Under the pieces are notes generated by a model that was not told the origin of the DNA, did no database searches, and was given only the letters and a program-made list of their open reading frames with translations. Source: Cephalopachus bancanus (Eukaryota; Chordata; Mammalia; Primates; Tarsiidae). Taken from it: DNA of 64,000 bases. A program made the translations under genes and the position numbers. The DNA lies in NCBI GenBank assembly GCA_027257055.1, contig JAPVLO010000054.1, forward strand, positions 434,001-498,000, in the 5' to 3' direction. Positions 1 through 11,778 of the stretch are shown piece by piece. Each line of letters opens with the position of its first letter. Within the stretch, counting starts at the first letter, position 1.

Positions 1-1756
1 CTCACTTACAATGGTATGTGTTCCCTGAGATCCACTCCCCACCACCACTCTATATGATGATGCAAAGCAGAAGCCAACACACACTACAAAACAATCTGGA
101 ATAGCAACAAAGTGGAACAAAACAAACCACAACAACAACAACGAAAACCCAAGAAAACTAAACACACACACGTGTGCCTAGTACAAAGTGAATAGAGAAG
201 AAAGACAAAAAGACAGAAGGGGGGAGAATAAGATAAAAGAAAACAAAGGGGGATTCAGGTGGAACCCTCACACATATATTGACACAACCCCTAAACTATA
301 AAAATAAATATAAAAAAAAGAAGAACAAATGAGCAAAAACCAGCCACAAAATCAAAAGATAAACACTTAATCATTCACATATACACATAAACAGAGAATG
401 ACAAAAGAAGAAAGAAAAAGAAAATTTTAAAAATTTTGAGGGGGATACAGATCAAATCCTCACATACACATTCATGCACAAAGGAAAAATATTTTTAAAA
501 TAGATGAACTAACAAACAGAAAATTTTTTAAATTAAAAAATTGAAAATTGAAAAAACAAAAACAAGCAAACAAACAAAAAATCTGTCCTCTTGTGACAGG
601 CTCTGTAATGGTTCCTCTAATCAGGTCTCTCCTACAGAGCCACCTCTTTCACTCTCTCCTCAGAGAATGAAGCAGGAAAGGAGGGACAGTGGAAGTGGGT
701 GGGGCTGCAGTCCTCCCCTCCCAGTCTTGTATGGTCAGGGAGATCTCTGGTGGGGATGTACAGGATAGTCTCTTCCCCAGGTATGTACTCTCACAAGGTT
801 GCCCCAGACAGGTATACCCTGGAATGGGGTTCTCCTATTGTGACTGATGTCTAGGCTCTGTCTGGGTTTGTCCCTCTCAGTCATGGCCCAGCATTGTGGA
901 TCTGATGTTCAGAGGATTGCTGGGGTGGAAAGGGTTTGGGTCAACCCCAGACTCATCACTGATCTCTTTGGAGTTCTTTCTCATCCTTTTCTGGCCACAC
1001 CCTTTGTCCCATGGCTGGATCAGGGTATGGAGTGGGGCACCTGGAACTCAGTACTCATCAGGTCCCTCTAAGGTTTGTGCTCTCAGGATATTTCTTCTGG
1101 ACCACAATCAAGCCCTGAGTTGTTCATCTGCCATTCACAGAAATCAGATCTCTAAACTCCATCTGCAGCCCCTTCCATCTCCCTACCAGGTACTGAAGCA
1201 GTGGGACAAAGCCCAGGGCAGTCTCTCTCCTACTTTAATGATGAGGGAGTGCCTGGGGCAATAGTTTGTCCATGCCACTTAGGCAACAAGTTGAAGGCTG
1301 CAGGTAGCTGGGAGGGGCAATGTAAATCTCTGCCCAGAAAATGACTTCAGTGGGTGGCACCTCACCAGGCATGGACTTCTCTTGGGATTTCCCGATGCTC
1401 TGTCTCTAATAATCTGATCCTGTGCTCCAGTGCATATGGTATGACAGATGATGGTATGTGCCTGGTGCCAGGCACTGGGAATCAGCTGAATTCAGTCGGC
1501 TTTTCTCAGGCACATTCCCGCAGGTAGCAGACTTTTTTTTGCATGCAATCTTGTGAGCTGCACTCTAATTTTAGGGCAGTGGAGGGTGGCAGTCACCCTC
1601 AGAGGGGTGACTTGGGTGTATGCACCCATGTCTCCTCAGACGGACTTTCACTCTTCCACCAGCACCTGCCTACTCACGCAGAGAGTCTTTATTGACACTT
1701 GCCGCCACGGAAATTCTTACAACATGACCTGTCAGCCACCATCTTAAGCTCCGTCC
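1..1756 (-). mobile_element. L1 5' UTR, minus strand, cut by window edge
   Basis: This is the promoter-bearing 5' UTR of an L1 retrotransposon whose ORFs lie left of the window. Positions 1-540 are purine-rich on the given strand, so T/C-rich in L1 sense, like the tracts at 4340-4620 and 61020-61290 of the two other L1s here. Positions 560-1756 are GC-richer, as L1 5' UTRs are. The L1 start is placed near 1756 because the complement reads AAGATGGTGGC there, resembling the AAGATGG motif (YY1 site) at the start of primate L1s. ORFs seen on the plus strand in this block are antisense to L1 and match no gene I know. The target duplication cannot be tested because the 3' end is missing. Confidence 0.75.
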
Positions 1757-2620
1757 TGTTATTTTTTAAGATCGGCATTACTCTTGATTTTTAAAAGTGT
1801 TCTTATTCTTGTCTCATATTGTGAATCTTGTTTCTTTTGGTGTATCTATTAAGCTACTTTTAAAATCTTTTCTTTTTTCTAATATTTCAACCATTGTTAT
1901 TGAATATAGGTAAGTATATTTATTTTGGAATAGGTATATGTTTTGTTGCTTTGGTCTGTGAGCTCATTGAGGATTTCACCACTGTCTGGCAGTTCATACT
2001 GAGGGAAGAACCAACTTTATTTCATATCGGTGGTAGCAAATGGAGGACTTCAGATGCCTGAGATGCTGATCAATTATTACTCTTCATCAGAAAAGAATAC
2101 ATCTCAGATTAGAACCTTACTCTTTGACTCCTAGGAAGGAGTATTATTTCAAAGAGATACTGTTTAATTTGGCTTTAAAAAGTAGCACTAAATGTGGCAC
2201 TAGAAAATGGAAATAGAGATTCTTTTCTGTTTTCTTAGTCCTTAATTCTATAGGTCTTCAGCAGTGCTCTTGTTTTTAATCCTGAGGATTAAAAAAATCA
2301 ATGGAGAGAGAGGAGTACAAGCAGAACTCCAAATTTACTGTTTCTATTTTATTCTTCTATAAATATGTTGGATGTCTACTTGCTCCAGGTCAAAGTGATT
2401 ATCATACAAACAAACTCATTTAAAGCAACTTGTTGTCAACCCAGGGATATCACTCAATTTTTTTCACATCTTGGATCTTGTTTCTTTTCCCTCTATATTT
2501 TCTGCGAGGTTGGTATCAAGTGAATGAGCCAGCAGCCATGATGAATCAGTCATGATAAAAACTAGAACTTTGACAGCCATTACAAAACTTTAATAGACCT
2601 TTCTTTAACTTTTGTATTAT
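1757..2620. other. No recognisable feature
   Basis: AT-rich sequence between the L1 start and the next LTR. I see no ORF with family resemblance, no RNA gene and no repeat I can name. Confidence 0.5.
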
Positions 2621-2624
2621 GGGT

Positions 2625-2940
2625 ATTAGTTTGATAAGATTGCCATAAACAAATACTACAGACTGGGTGGTGTATACAATAGAAATTTATTTTCTCACAC
2701 TTCTGGAGACTGGAAGGCCAAGGTAAAGATGTCAGTAGGTCTGGTTTCTCCAGAGGCCTCTCTCCTCTGTGTGCAGATGGCCACTTTCTTGCTGCGTCCT
2801 CATGTGGCATTTTCTCTATGCACAGGCATCTCTGGCATCTCTTTGTGTGTCCACATTTCTCTTTTTATAAAGATACCAGTCAGAATGGATTAGAACCTAA
2901 CTTAAAGTTTCTATCTGTAAATAAGTCATATTCAACATTT
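2625..2940 (-). mobile_element. MLT1-type (MaLR) LTR fragment
   Basis: Reads as the complement of a mammalian MaLR LTR: ACAGACTGGGTGGTGTATAC, then AGAAATTTATTTTCTCACAC, then CTGGAGACTGGAAGGCCAAG, and the later CTTTGTGTGTCCACATTTC and ACCAGTCAGAATGGATTAG blocks, in the usual order. AATAAA-type sequence lies in the expected sense on the complement (ATAAATTT). The copy is old, with many changes and no clear LTR ends. The 76-residue minus-strand ORF inside it is a chance product. Confidence 0.75.
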
Positions 2941-3483
2941 TTATGTATTTTGCTTCTGTAGACATGAAGATAGATATTATAGCTAAACCAAAAGAAAATC
3001 AGAAATTAGATCAAATTAAAATGATGCATTAAACCAATGTTAGAACAGGAAGTATCTCAGCAATGACATACAAAGAAAAGAGAGAACCAGAGGGTACTTA
3101 GATACAATTAGATCTGTTCTTCTCAATACCTTTTCTCGTCCTATGTATTTTTTTTCTGTCTTTTGCTTCCTCTATTTGTCATCAGTCAACAAAAATTTGT
3201 GAAATACTTGGTGAAAATTGTCTTGTGTGGATATTTTGTAAAGTTTATTCAAGCCTGTAGTTAGCAAGTCAAATAGGCAGATAAATTATGTATATTTAAT
3301 TTGCCAATTAGCACATTTTTTGCTTTTCCTTACTCTATATTTACCATTTTCCACCCAATGCATTTGTATTTCCAGAATGAAATGGTTTAGGAAATTGAGT
3401 GGAATTAAAGCTGAACACTTCATATCTGATAATTTTTATCTCTCATAATTTTTATTTGGTAAATAATATTTTCACAGATACAC
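2941..3483. other. No recognisable feature
   Basis: AT-rich flank of the composite L1 that starts at about 3504. Nothing gene-like or repeat-like could be named. Confidence 0.5.
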
Positions 3484-3493
3484 TCACATAAAA

Positions 3494-3503
3494 ATAAACC
3501 TGA
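3494..3503. repeat. Candidate target-site duplication of composite L1, left copy
   Basis: ATAAACCTGA occurs here and again at 15620-15629, directly outside the two ends of the 12.1-kb L1 composite. Both copies sit in similar context (ACATAAAAATAAACC / AACATATAAACC). A 10-bp exact match is in the normal range for L1 duplications, and it would show that everything between is one insertion plus later guests. Confidence 0.65.
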
Positions 3504-4890
3504 AGTTGGAGAGGCAAGATGGAGATGGAACTGGCAGGAACACGAAAGTCTCTGCAAGTGTGAGTGTCTATAAAATCAGTTTGTGTGAGTGGGTGAGTGC
3601 AGCTGATGAGTGAAACTCTGTCTGAGGGAAGACTCAGGATCAAGCACCCGAGGCTCCCCTCTGGAGGTGGTTTCAACTAACCAATGCCCTGAGATTGGAA
3701 CCCCCAGCATGAAAGATCATCAGTCATTCTTGGAGTTCTCTGGGGAAGAGGCAGCAGAGATCAGCTGCTCCTTAGCACCTGGCACCTGGACCACACCACC
3801 ACCCATAGCAACAAGCATGGTGCTGGCAAAGAGAACCTTGGAGAAGGCATGGTGGAGAAATCTGGAGGTGCACCCTGCCACCAGCAAGGAGACACCAACT
3901 GTCTCATTTTCTCTTTCCTGGCACCAGTCAGAGAACTGCATTGGCCCCCCAGTTCTGTTTACCCTCTAATTTGAGGCCCAGAGGTGATCTCCACACCCTT
4001 CTGTGATCAACCATTGCTGACTCATAGAGGAAACTTCAGGAGTAGACATAAAATGACACACCCCCACCCCCACACTGGACCAGGCAGAAACACGACTGAT
4101 CTGAGTGGCAGACACGGTGGCAACAACAGCAGCAGCGAATGAATTGGGTGAGTTCAGAGTGAATTCACTCTCCTCCCACACCAGTCTGTGAGACATCTGA
4201 TCCACATTAAGAGCAACCCAATTGGACAGTGCTGAGAATGAAAGAGAGAGCCTGAAGACTGGAGCCTACTTCCTACAACAGCAGTCAGCAGTGGCAGCAG
4301 TGCTTGGGAAAGGACCCTGAAGTTCCAAAAATGGCCACAGAGGGAATTCTTTTTTTTTTTTTTTGCTTTGTTTTAGTTTATGTTTTAGTACTTTTTTTTG
4401 GTGTTTTTTAGTTTTTCTGTTTGTATATGAGTATTTTTAGGGAAAATGCATCATCAGGTTTTTGTTTGTTTGTTTGTATGTTTTTGTTTGTTTGTTTCTT
4501 TGTTAGTTTGTGTGCTGTGTGCCTGTCTGTTTTCTTTCTCTCTCTTCATCTTCTTTTCATCTCTCTTCTTCCCTTTTCTATTCTTTTCCTTTTTTTTTTT
4601 TATCTCATTTTGCTTTCAGGGGGCATATATACACCCCCACCACATAGACAGATTGTAAGGTGGTAGGAAGTGGGTTTCAGGGGGCCCACACGCATGTCAG
4701 TGGATACTGTGATCTGCAGATATCTTCTGAATCATAGCTACTCCATCACATCTTAATCAGAATTCAAATGGCAAAAAGTACATTTACCCATCTCCAGTCT
4801 GGCCTCAAAATTGAACAAATCCAGGGGATCTGCATAAGGAAGAATAGAGAACTGAGCAAACATAAGTGAGAGCTACCTCCCCCCTACCAC
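3504..4890 (+). promoter_or_regulatory. L1 5' UTR with T/C-rich tract
   Basis: Non-coding leader of the composite L1. The first 830 bases are mixed in composition and begin with CAAGATGGAG near 3512, a YY1-like element as in other L1 leaders. 4340-4620 is a long T/C-rich tract with TTTG repeats, followed by GGGGGCATATATACACCCCC near 4619. The complement of 60950-61030 (the other full-length L1) matches the part around 4620-4680, which confirms the assignment. The ORFs of 70-81 residues at 4421-4666 are artefacts of the T-rich tract. Confidence 0.7.
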
Positions 4891-5079
4891 CACCACTGAG
4901 CAACAGAATTAAAGAAGGGAGAAAAAGGGGAAGAAAAACTATCATAAATGAAGCAAAGTCAAAGGAAGAACACAGGTTCCATACAGACCCCTGGGAAGAC
5001 AGCAGCTGACCCAAACTCAGGCAATGAAGAGCTCCCAGACAGACTGCCCTCAAACCACAAACCCAGATACCAAGACATT

Positions 5080-5880
5080 AATAAAGAGAATAAATAGAAA
5101 TGAGGAGAAACAAAAGGAAATAATGAAGGAGTTGATAAGTGAGATGATGGCAATTAGGAAACAAATGATGGCCACTAAACAAAATAAATAACAAATTTAC
5201 AAGCATGGAAAGCAGAATTAACCAAGCAGAAGAAGCAATCTAAGAGCTTGAGGACCAAAATATGGAACTAATGCAAACTGTTAAAAACATAGAAAAGAAA
5301 TTTTAAAAGACAGAACAAAGTCTCTGAGAGATGTGTGATTATATAAAGAGGTTGAAGGTTGAATCTTTGATTAATTGGCATTCCTGAGGCAGACAGAGAA
5401 ACAGAGACCACTCTGGAATAAACATTCCATGAAATTATCCAAGAAAATGTCCCTCATCTCATAAGAGATGTGAACATTCAAACACAAGAAATTCAGAGCA
5501 CCTCTGCAAGACATCAAATGAGAAGACTAACTCCTAGATACATGGCAATTTACTTACACAAAACAGGTATAAAAGAAAAAAATCCTAAGGGGAGCAAGAG
5601 AGAAAGGTCAGACTACTTAATGGGAAGACCAATTAGAATAGCAGCAGAGTTACCTATAGAAACACTATAGGTGAGAAGAGACTGGAGCCCAATCTTCAAA
5701 GTTCTCAAAGATAAACAATTACAATCCAGAATTTCTGCCTAACTAAGCTAAGATTCATCAACAATGGAGAATTCAAATCCTTCCCAGACATTCAATCTCT
5801 AAGAGTTTATACCACTCCCACTCCCATATCAGCACTACAAGAAACATGTAAGAAAGTATTAAACAAAGAAGAAAGGAAAA
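5080..5880 (+). pseudogene. L1 ORF1 remnant (RNA-binding protein)
   Basis: ORF1p of L1 is a trimeric RNA-binding chaperone that coats L1 RNA. The first part (about 5080-5330) is rich in Lys/Glu/Asn codons, fitting the coiled coil. The best-kept piece is 5470-5670, which translates to the C-terminal domain with GRPIRIAAELPIETL, matching the conserved stretch of L1 ORF1p (GTPIR-AADFSAETL type). It then runs through stops into a decayed C-terminus with SPIFKVLKDKQ. Multiple stops show no intact protein. The exact start cannot be fixed because the N-terminal part is too decayed. Confidence 0.75.
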
Positions 5881-5950
5881 AAGAATAATCATAATCTTTC
5901 CAAAAATGCATGAAAAAGATTGAATGCACACACATATATCAACCGCCAAG

Positions 5951-6238
5951 TTTTTTTTTTTTTTTGAGTTGGAGTCTCACTCTGTCGCCCAGACTGGAGT
6001 GCAGTGGCCGCTCCCGGCCACCGCAGCCTCGATCTGCTGGGCTCCGGTGATCCTTCTGCCTCAGCCTTCTGAGTAGCCGGAATTACAGGCATGAGCTACC
6101 ATGCCCGGCTGATTTTTTTATTTATTGTAGAGATGAGGTCTCACTGCCCAGGCGGGTCTCGAACCCGCAGGCTCAGGCAATCCACTCACCTCAGCCTCCC
6201 AAGGGCGCAGGATTACAGGCTGAGCCACCGAGCCCGGC
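5951..6238 (-). mobile_element. Lemur-type Alu in L1 ORF1-ORF2 spacer
   Basis: A dimeric Alu in minus orientation: T run 5951-5965, then GAGTTGGAGTCTCACTCTGTC, the right arm with the GTGGCCGCTCCCGGCCAC inverted repeat, a middle stretch, and the left arm ending GAGCCCGGC. The left arm has the shortened CTGCCCAGGCGGG form. AAG plus a long T run borders both ends (5948- and 6240-), a probable short target duplication. It interrupts the spacer just before ORF2. Apparent ORFs on both strands here are Alu-derived and mean nothing. Confidence 0.9.
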
Positions 6239-6310
6239 TAAGTTTTTTTTTTTTTTTAAGCCAACTAACAAAGAAAGAACAACAAACTCTTTAAGAACTT
6301 AATGGCAGGG

Positions 6311-7209
6311 ATAAATTCTCACATCTCAATAATTAGCCTGAACATGAATGGACTAAATGCACCACTGAAAAGACATAGAATAGAAAACTGGATTTAAAAA
6401 GAAGCATGATGCAACAATTTGCTGTCTCCAGGAGACTCATCTCACCAAAATGGAAACTCATAGACTCAAAGTAAGAGGATGGGAAACAAATTTTCCAAGC
6501 ATATGGAACACAAAAGAAAGCAGGAGTTGCAATCAGACAAAATATTCTTTAAGCTATCAAAAGTTTTAAAAGATCCTGAAGGTCACTACATAATGATAAA
6601 AGTTTCAATTCATCAACAAGAAAATCCATCCTAAATATATATGCACCTAACATAGGAGCACCAACCTTTATAAAGTAGCTTATAGGTAAACTAAAAAAAG
6701 ATATTTACTCTAACATTATCATAACTGATGACTTAAATATCCCACTAACAACCCTAGATAGATCATTGAGACAAAAAATTAACAAGGAAATTCAGAACCT
6801 CAACTGGATGCTTGACAAAATGGACTTAACAGATACCTACAGAACCCTCTAGCCATCAAACATGGAATATTCATTCTTCTCATTACCACATGGAACATAC
6901 TCCAATACCAACAGCATCCTCGGCCATAAATCAAGCATAAACAAATTTAATAAGATTGAAATACTGCCATGCACCTTCTCAGAACACTGTGTTATAAAAA
7001 TAAATATCAACACCAACAAAGTTAGCTCAAAACCCACAAAGACATAAACACTAAACAGAATGATGCTGAACAACTTCTGAGTCAACGTGCAAATCAAAGC
7101 AGAAATTAAAAGATTTCTGGAAACAAGTGAAAATAAAGATACATCTTACCAAAATCTCCAGTATGCCATAAAAGAAGTACTGAGAGAATTCATTTCTTAA
7201 TGAACATAC
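6311..7209 (+). pseudogene. L1 ORF2 part 1 (endonuclease domain)
   Basis: N-terminal apurinic-type endonuclease of L1 ORF2p, which nicks target DNA. Sequence from 6311 reads NSHISIISLNMNGLNAP, the L1 endonuclease start, followed by a QETHL-like stretch at about 6425-6450 (CTGTCTCCAGGAGACTCATCTCACC), the loop with IYAPN near 6640, and the YSNTNSILGHKSS region at 6900, which corresponds to the YSKIDHILG block; the Asp-His pair of that block is lost here. Stops and frameshifts are frequent. The frame is broken off at 7209 by the provirus and resumes at 12479. Confidence 0.85.
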
Positions 7210-7664
7210 TGAAATGACTGTTAGCATGTTAACCTCTCAGTTTCCCCTCTCATCCCTCCTCCATATGACTGCCCCAACCTTCCGGTAAACAGTAAATCAC
7301 ATCCTGCTTGATGGGAAACCCAGATAAGCCGTTCTGTGACTGCTCAAGATAAACTCTCATCCCTCCTCCGTATGACTGTCCCAACCTTCCAGTAAGCAGT
7401 AAATCACATCCTGTTTGGTGGGAAACCTAGCTGAGCTATTCTGTAACTACTCAAGATAAACTGTTCTGTAACTGAAAATTTCCTGTTTTCACTCCCCCTG
7501 ACTCTGATAAAATCATGGTTTTTGCCCTTATAAATCCCCTGCCTACGTTGTTTGGGGCTGAGAGTTCTTTGGACATAAGTCTGTTCTTGACCACTGGCTA
7601 GTTAAGGACTCAAAATTTGATTCTCAGTGTGTGGCAATTCCTTTCTCACACTTTGGCTATAACA
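7210..7664 (+). mobile_element. 5' LTR of the provirus, with U3 duplication
   Basis: 455-bp LTR. The U3 has two tandem copies of a block of roughly 115 bp: the first starts around 7238 (CTCATCCCTCCTCC), the second around 7354 (same words), each running through AACCTTCCRGTAARCAGTAA, CATCCTG and GGGAAACC to CTCAAGATAAACT. The 3' LTR has the block once. A TATAAA box at 7529-7534 marks the core promoter. The LTR also has about 14 extra bases near 7612-7626 relative to the 3' LTR. Confidence 0.85.
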
Positions 7665-7666
7665 TT

Positions 7667-7684
7667 TGGAGGCTTCAGTGAGAT
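7667..7684 (+). promoter_or_regulatory. Primer-binding site, tRNA-Thr-like
   Basis: TGGAGGCTTCAGTGAGAT starts two bases after the 5' LTR. A tRNA-Thr(TGT) 3' end would give TGGAGGCCCCAGCGAGGAT, so the site fits a threonine primer with a few C-to-T type changes. Reverse transcription of this family would have started here. The tRNA assignment is from memory of tRNA sequences. Confidence 0.6.
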
Positions 7685-8207
7685 CACAAAGCTTGGGAAA
7701 TGGTTTCACTCTGGCTCTCCTTGGCTTGGTGAAGAAGTTATAGGGGAGATGTTTTAGGGCCCATAACCTCTCATCCAGCCCAGAGGGAGTTGGAACGACC
7801 GCTGGCTTCCCATCACCTCAAAAATACCTGAGTCCATCTGCATTCTCCTAGAAGATAAGAATCTGTTTATTCTGTATGTGGCCACAACTCTGTTAAGGAA
7901 GATGGAGCCTAATGAGGCTGCTCCTTAGACTCTGTTCATTAAAGCCAAGATGTTGACTGAGTAGAGTCTCAGTTGAGTATCTGGTTTCTGTTTGGGTACC
8001 CACTTTAACTTCTGATTGCTTATGACGTTGACCCCTTTCCTTCCTTTGCATTCTTGCTGTACTCTTTGCTACAGGGCTTACTTCTACTACACCTTTGGAC
8101 TGATCGTTAGGTCAGAAACTTCTTCTGGATTTTTTTTTACTTATCTCTTTGTGGTTAAAGGTCTGATCCTCATTACATCCCTCCTGTAATTTACTTGTTT
8201 TAACAAT

Positions 8208-9891
8208 ATGGGGCAGCAGGCTTCTTGACCCTCCAGTCCTCTGGACTATATAATAAAAAAAGTTTTCTGCTGGATCTCAGAAGACAGTTGACAGTTTCTG
8301 CCTAGGGCTACTCCCTAGGGAGGCAAGAAGGTCCCCAAAGGAAAGTTCAGACCATCATCACCCATACGGGTGGGAGACTAAGTGCTTGATTTCTTTGCTC
8401 TTTTATTTTCTTGTTGGTAAAGTGACTCCACGAAGAATCTTGAAACTCCAACAGCTGCATGGTATGCCTTTCTGCACCTCCAGCAAGTTATCCCTCATTT
8501 ATCATTCACAATATAAGCTGGGGGATGGCAAAAAAACTGGCCAAAGTGTGGCTCCCTAGCTCCTAACAACATTTTGCAGCTTAATTTGTCCCATATATTC
8601 AGGCTTTTTATAAGTTAGCTCACCACCCAGATATCTGTTCCTCCTGTCATATTTTTGTGTTGACTCCCCAGAACACATTGCCCGTAGGCTCAGAGGATAC
8701 CTACCCTGCTGACTTAGCCATCTCTCCCTCAAAAGATATTGGGATTCTTGCTTGATTGTCTTTTTTATAATAAATCTCTCTCAAGTTATATCTAAACTGG
8801 GACTATATCTACCTTATTCCCAGATGAAAATAAAGGTATCCTGTAAATTAATTCTGTTAACTAACTACAAAAAAGGACAGTTGCAATTTTAATCTGTTTT
8901 TCCAACCAAACATGCAAGTGTTGTAGTAAAATTTTACTTCCAACTTTACCATGTGTTAACACATTAGTGTTAAATAACACCAGTGTTATATCAGGCTCGC
9001 TAAAGTTGTATTTTATAAATAAAAGGCTAAATCACCTGTTGTGCCTAACTAGGACCCTCTTATAAAACAGGTAAAGCTTTAAATGCTAAACATCCTGCAT
9101 GACATGGTAAGGTTTGGGAACTGGCCATTCCCACCTGGTTAAGTTACTTTTATTAAGCCTACTACTTCTCCTGCCGGACAGGTAAAATACTACGTACTCT
9201 GTGTGAGCACAATGAGGATGGGAACTGATCACTGTCACCTAATTTTCCATACCTTACAGCTAAGACTACAGTTTAGTAATTTATAAGGGTTTTTAACAAC
9301 TTTATCTGTTCATAATTATAAATAAATAGAGACATATCATTACACATCCATGTGGTCTGTTCACGCTAAAGGACTTCACATCAGACTGTCACAAACAAAG
9401 AAATAGTTTAAAAGTTTCATATGTATAACTTATTTAAAAAGGAACTTTTAAAGTTTTTCAGCCAAAACATTAAAAAAAAAAAAACAGAACAAAACAATGC
9501 CAACATGGAGGGCAGCAGAACCAGAGGGCCGAAGAGGCATCCCAATTGACAGTCACAATCAGTGACCAAAACTCCAAGTGCCCATCAAAGACATGGTGAA
9601 AACAAACCTGTTAAGAGAATGGGGTCCATTGCTTAGGGGTACAGTCAGTGGGAACACTGAAAGCATAGTTGCCCCAAAGAGGCCTAAAACCTCCTAGACC
9701 TTGTCCACTGTGCTGGCCAGAAAGCCACTGGAAAGCAGGTGCACTCTCTTCTGAAAAGAGAAGAGAAACCTTGGCTCACAAATGGTGGTCACTTATGAAG
9801 ATCTATATATCTGCTAAACTGCCTGGCACTGGCTCACCATCACCCTAACAACCCCCCAGGTGAATATTAGGGCACTGGAATCCAAATTAAT
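8208..9891 (+). pseudogene. gag remnant of the provirus
   Basis: The start is placed at ATG 8208, which encodes Met-Gly-Gln, the usual gammaretroviral Gag beginning with a glycine for N-myristoylation. A TGA follows at codon 7 (8226). Beyond that I could not follow a Gag frame with confidence; matrix, capsid and nucleocapsid parts are not individually recognisable. The length up to the protease motif (about 1.7 kb) is close to a normal gag, so the region is probably decayed rather than deleted. Confidence 0.5.
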
Positions 9892-9930
9892 TTCTTAATC
9901 AACACAGGTGCCAGTTGTTTGGTCCTGGTC
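9892..9930 (+). pseudogene. Retroviral protease active-site remnant
   Basis: Codons from 9892 read Phe-Leu-Ile-Asn-Thr-Gly-Ala-Ser, the aspartic protease signature with the catalytic Asp changed to Asn (9901-9903). An upstream CCCCAGGTGAATATTAGG (about 9855) fits the strand before the active site but in a shifted frame, so at least one frameshift separates them. The enzyme cannot have been active in this copy. Confidence 0.65.
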
Positions 9931-11778
9931 ATCCATGTTGAAATTATACATTTCAAAGTCTGAATAGTTAACCTGAAACTGCAGGGTTAAATAGAGGTTT
10001 TTAACTCTACTTCTTTCTTTCTGCCTGCTTTGAATCTGCTAGTAACTTCTCGTGTTACTACAAGCTCACTGTTTCAAGGTTAAATTAAAAAAAATTTGTT
10101 TTTCTTACACAGTTCAGTCAGTTCTTTCATCTGAAACTGAAAGAAAAAAAGCAGCTAAACCTTCTGAATTATCAGTAAAATGTTCATGTATTTAACTTTA
10201 AGGTTCTTACTTATATAACACCTGATGTTCACAGGTTTTTAAAAAATTAGCCAAGAAATAACTCAAAATAATAACTAGCCTTGTGTAACATCTCAGTTTT
10301 CATAAGTAATTGAACAAACAGCTATAAATAAATAAAACAATGCTTATGGGTAAGCTCTTCATGTGATTTTAAAATCTTAAAATTGTTTTAAAAACTTATT
10401 AAATGTCTGGGTTTATTTCAATTTAAAAAGCTATAATAAAGAAATATTTCTAAAATTATATAAATGGTCTCATCTGAAAAACACTAATATCTAACAGACA
10501 CTTCAGAATTTCTTGTTTCCTATGTTTTCACTAACATTTTAAATTATTTTATATAATCTGGAGATTATTTTTTAAAATATTTATTTAAAGATAAAAAAAT
10601 CAGTAAGTAGAAAAGAAAAATGTAAAAAAAGTTATAAAAATATATTTTTAGTAAGGAAAGTTATTAAAAAAGAATAATTTTGTATGATAAAAATTTGTCC
10701 TAAAATAAGATGACTGGTTATTTAGAATAAAATAAAATAAACAGGACAAAACAGAAAGTTCAACCATGTCATTAAGGGTGGAAATCAGGATAAGGTTCAC
10801 AAAGGGGACAGCTTTCTCTTGTCAATATTTACCTGTTTTAAATTATCTTGTTCATTATTATTTCCTGCAATTTAAGCTACAACCTAACCACATATCTCTA
10901 ATGTTTTCAATTTTTCTTCAGACTTTGTCAAAGTGACTATATTTCCTTTTTTAAAGTACAGCAATATATAATTTACAAGGGAACATTTCAACTTACATTG
11001 ATAAACTAAAGACTAACTAATCATACATATAATGTATGGGACTACTTTCACTTTTTCAGCATTTTTTCTAAGGCAATCACTTTTTTCATCATTGTTTGCT
11101 CAATAATTTTTCCTGTGCTCTTGCTCGGTGTTTTATTAAATCCAAATAGTATTCAGTTAAGGTCCCACCATTTTCTGTTCACGCCCTTGGAAATAAATAG
11201 GTAAGAACATCTCTATGGCCCACTTCAGCAGGAAGCAGTTACAGAAAATTGATCTTCACCCCATTTCCCATAATCATAAGAATATTTCCAAAGCAGGAGT
11301 AGGGAATAAAAGGTCAGATAAAGAGCGGGTAGTCATTTTTTAATCTTGTTGCTAAACCCTAACACAATTATGAAAAAGTAAAGGCTATGTCTAGGAAAAA
11401 TGCATGCTTTAGGTAAAAATTAACTTTGCCAACTTTGTCTTTTCAGAAACACAGACTCCTTAAGTATAACTGGTACCCACCTATTGCAATTTGTCTTTTT
11501 TAGAAATTCAAACTTCTCAAACATGACCATTATTGACCCATCGTATACTCAGTGCATGGTGACGAAGACCCTCTTCAAGGTCTCCAAGACATCCATAAGT
11601 GGTCAACAAAAAAGTCACGGCAGTCATGTCTATCAAACCACAGATCTCCAGGGGAAAGAATTTAAGCCAGGGCTTGGGCAATTATGGGGACACATTCATC
11701 AAGAGTGTAGGCCTGCTTTCTGTCTGTAAGAAGTAAACGTTTCTCTTCTCATTTACCTTCGAAGAAGAGGCTGGTACC
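9931..11778. other. ERV interior without recognisable pol
   Basis: Reverse transcriptase, RNase H and integrase would be expected here but I find none of their motifs. 10080-11000 is strongly AT-rich with A and T runs. The ORF at 11484-11729 (81 codons) has no Env or Pol resemblance that I can see. A large internal deletion of pol is the simplest reading; replacement by other sequence is possible. Confidence 0.5.

Noticed and set aside
4421..4666. Two hydrophobic ORFs of 70-81 codons that look like membrane proteins
   Set aside because: They are translations of the T/C-rich tract in the L1 5' UTR; the Phe/Leu/Ser content is compositional.
11484..11729. 81-codon ORF inside the provirus
   Set aside because: Does not resemble Env surface or Pol sequence; codon pattern is unremarkable and the neighbouring Env TM is in pieces.
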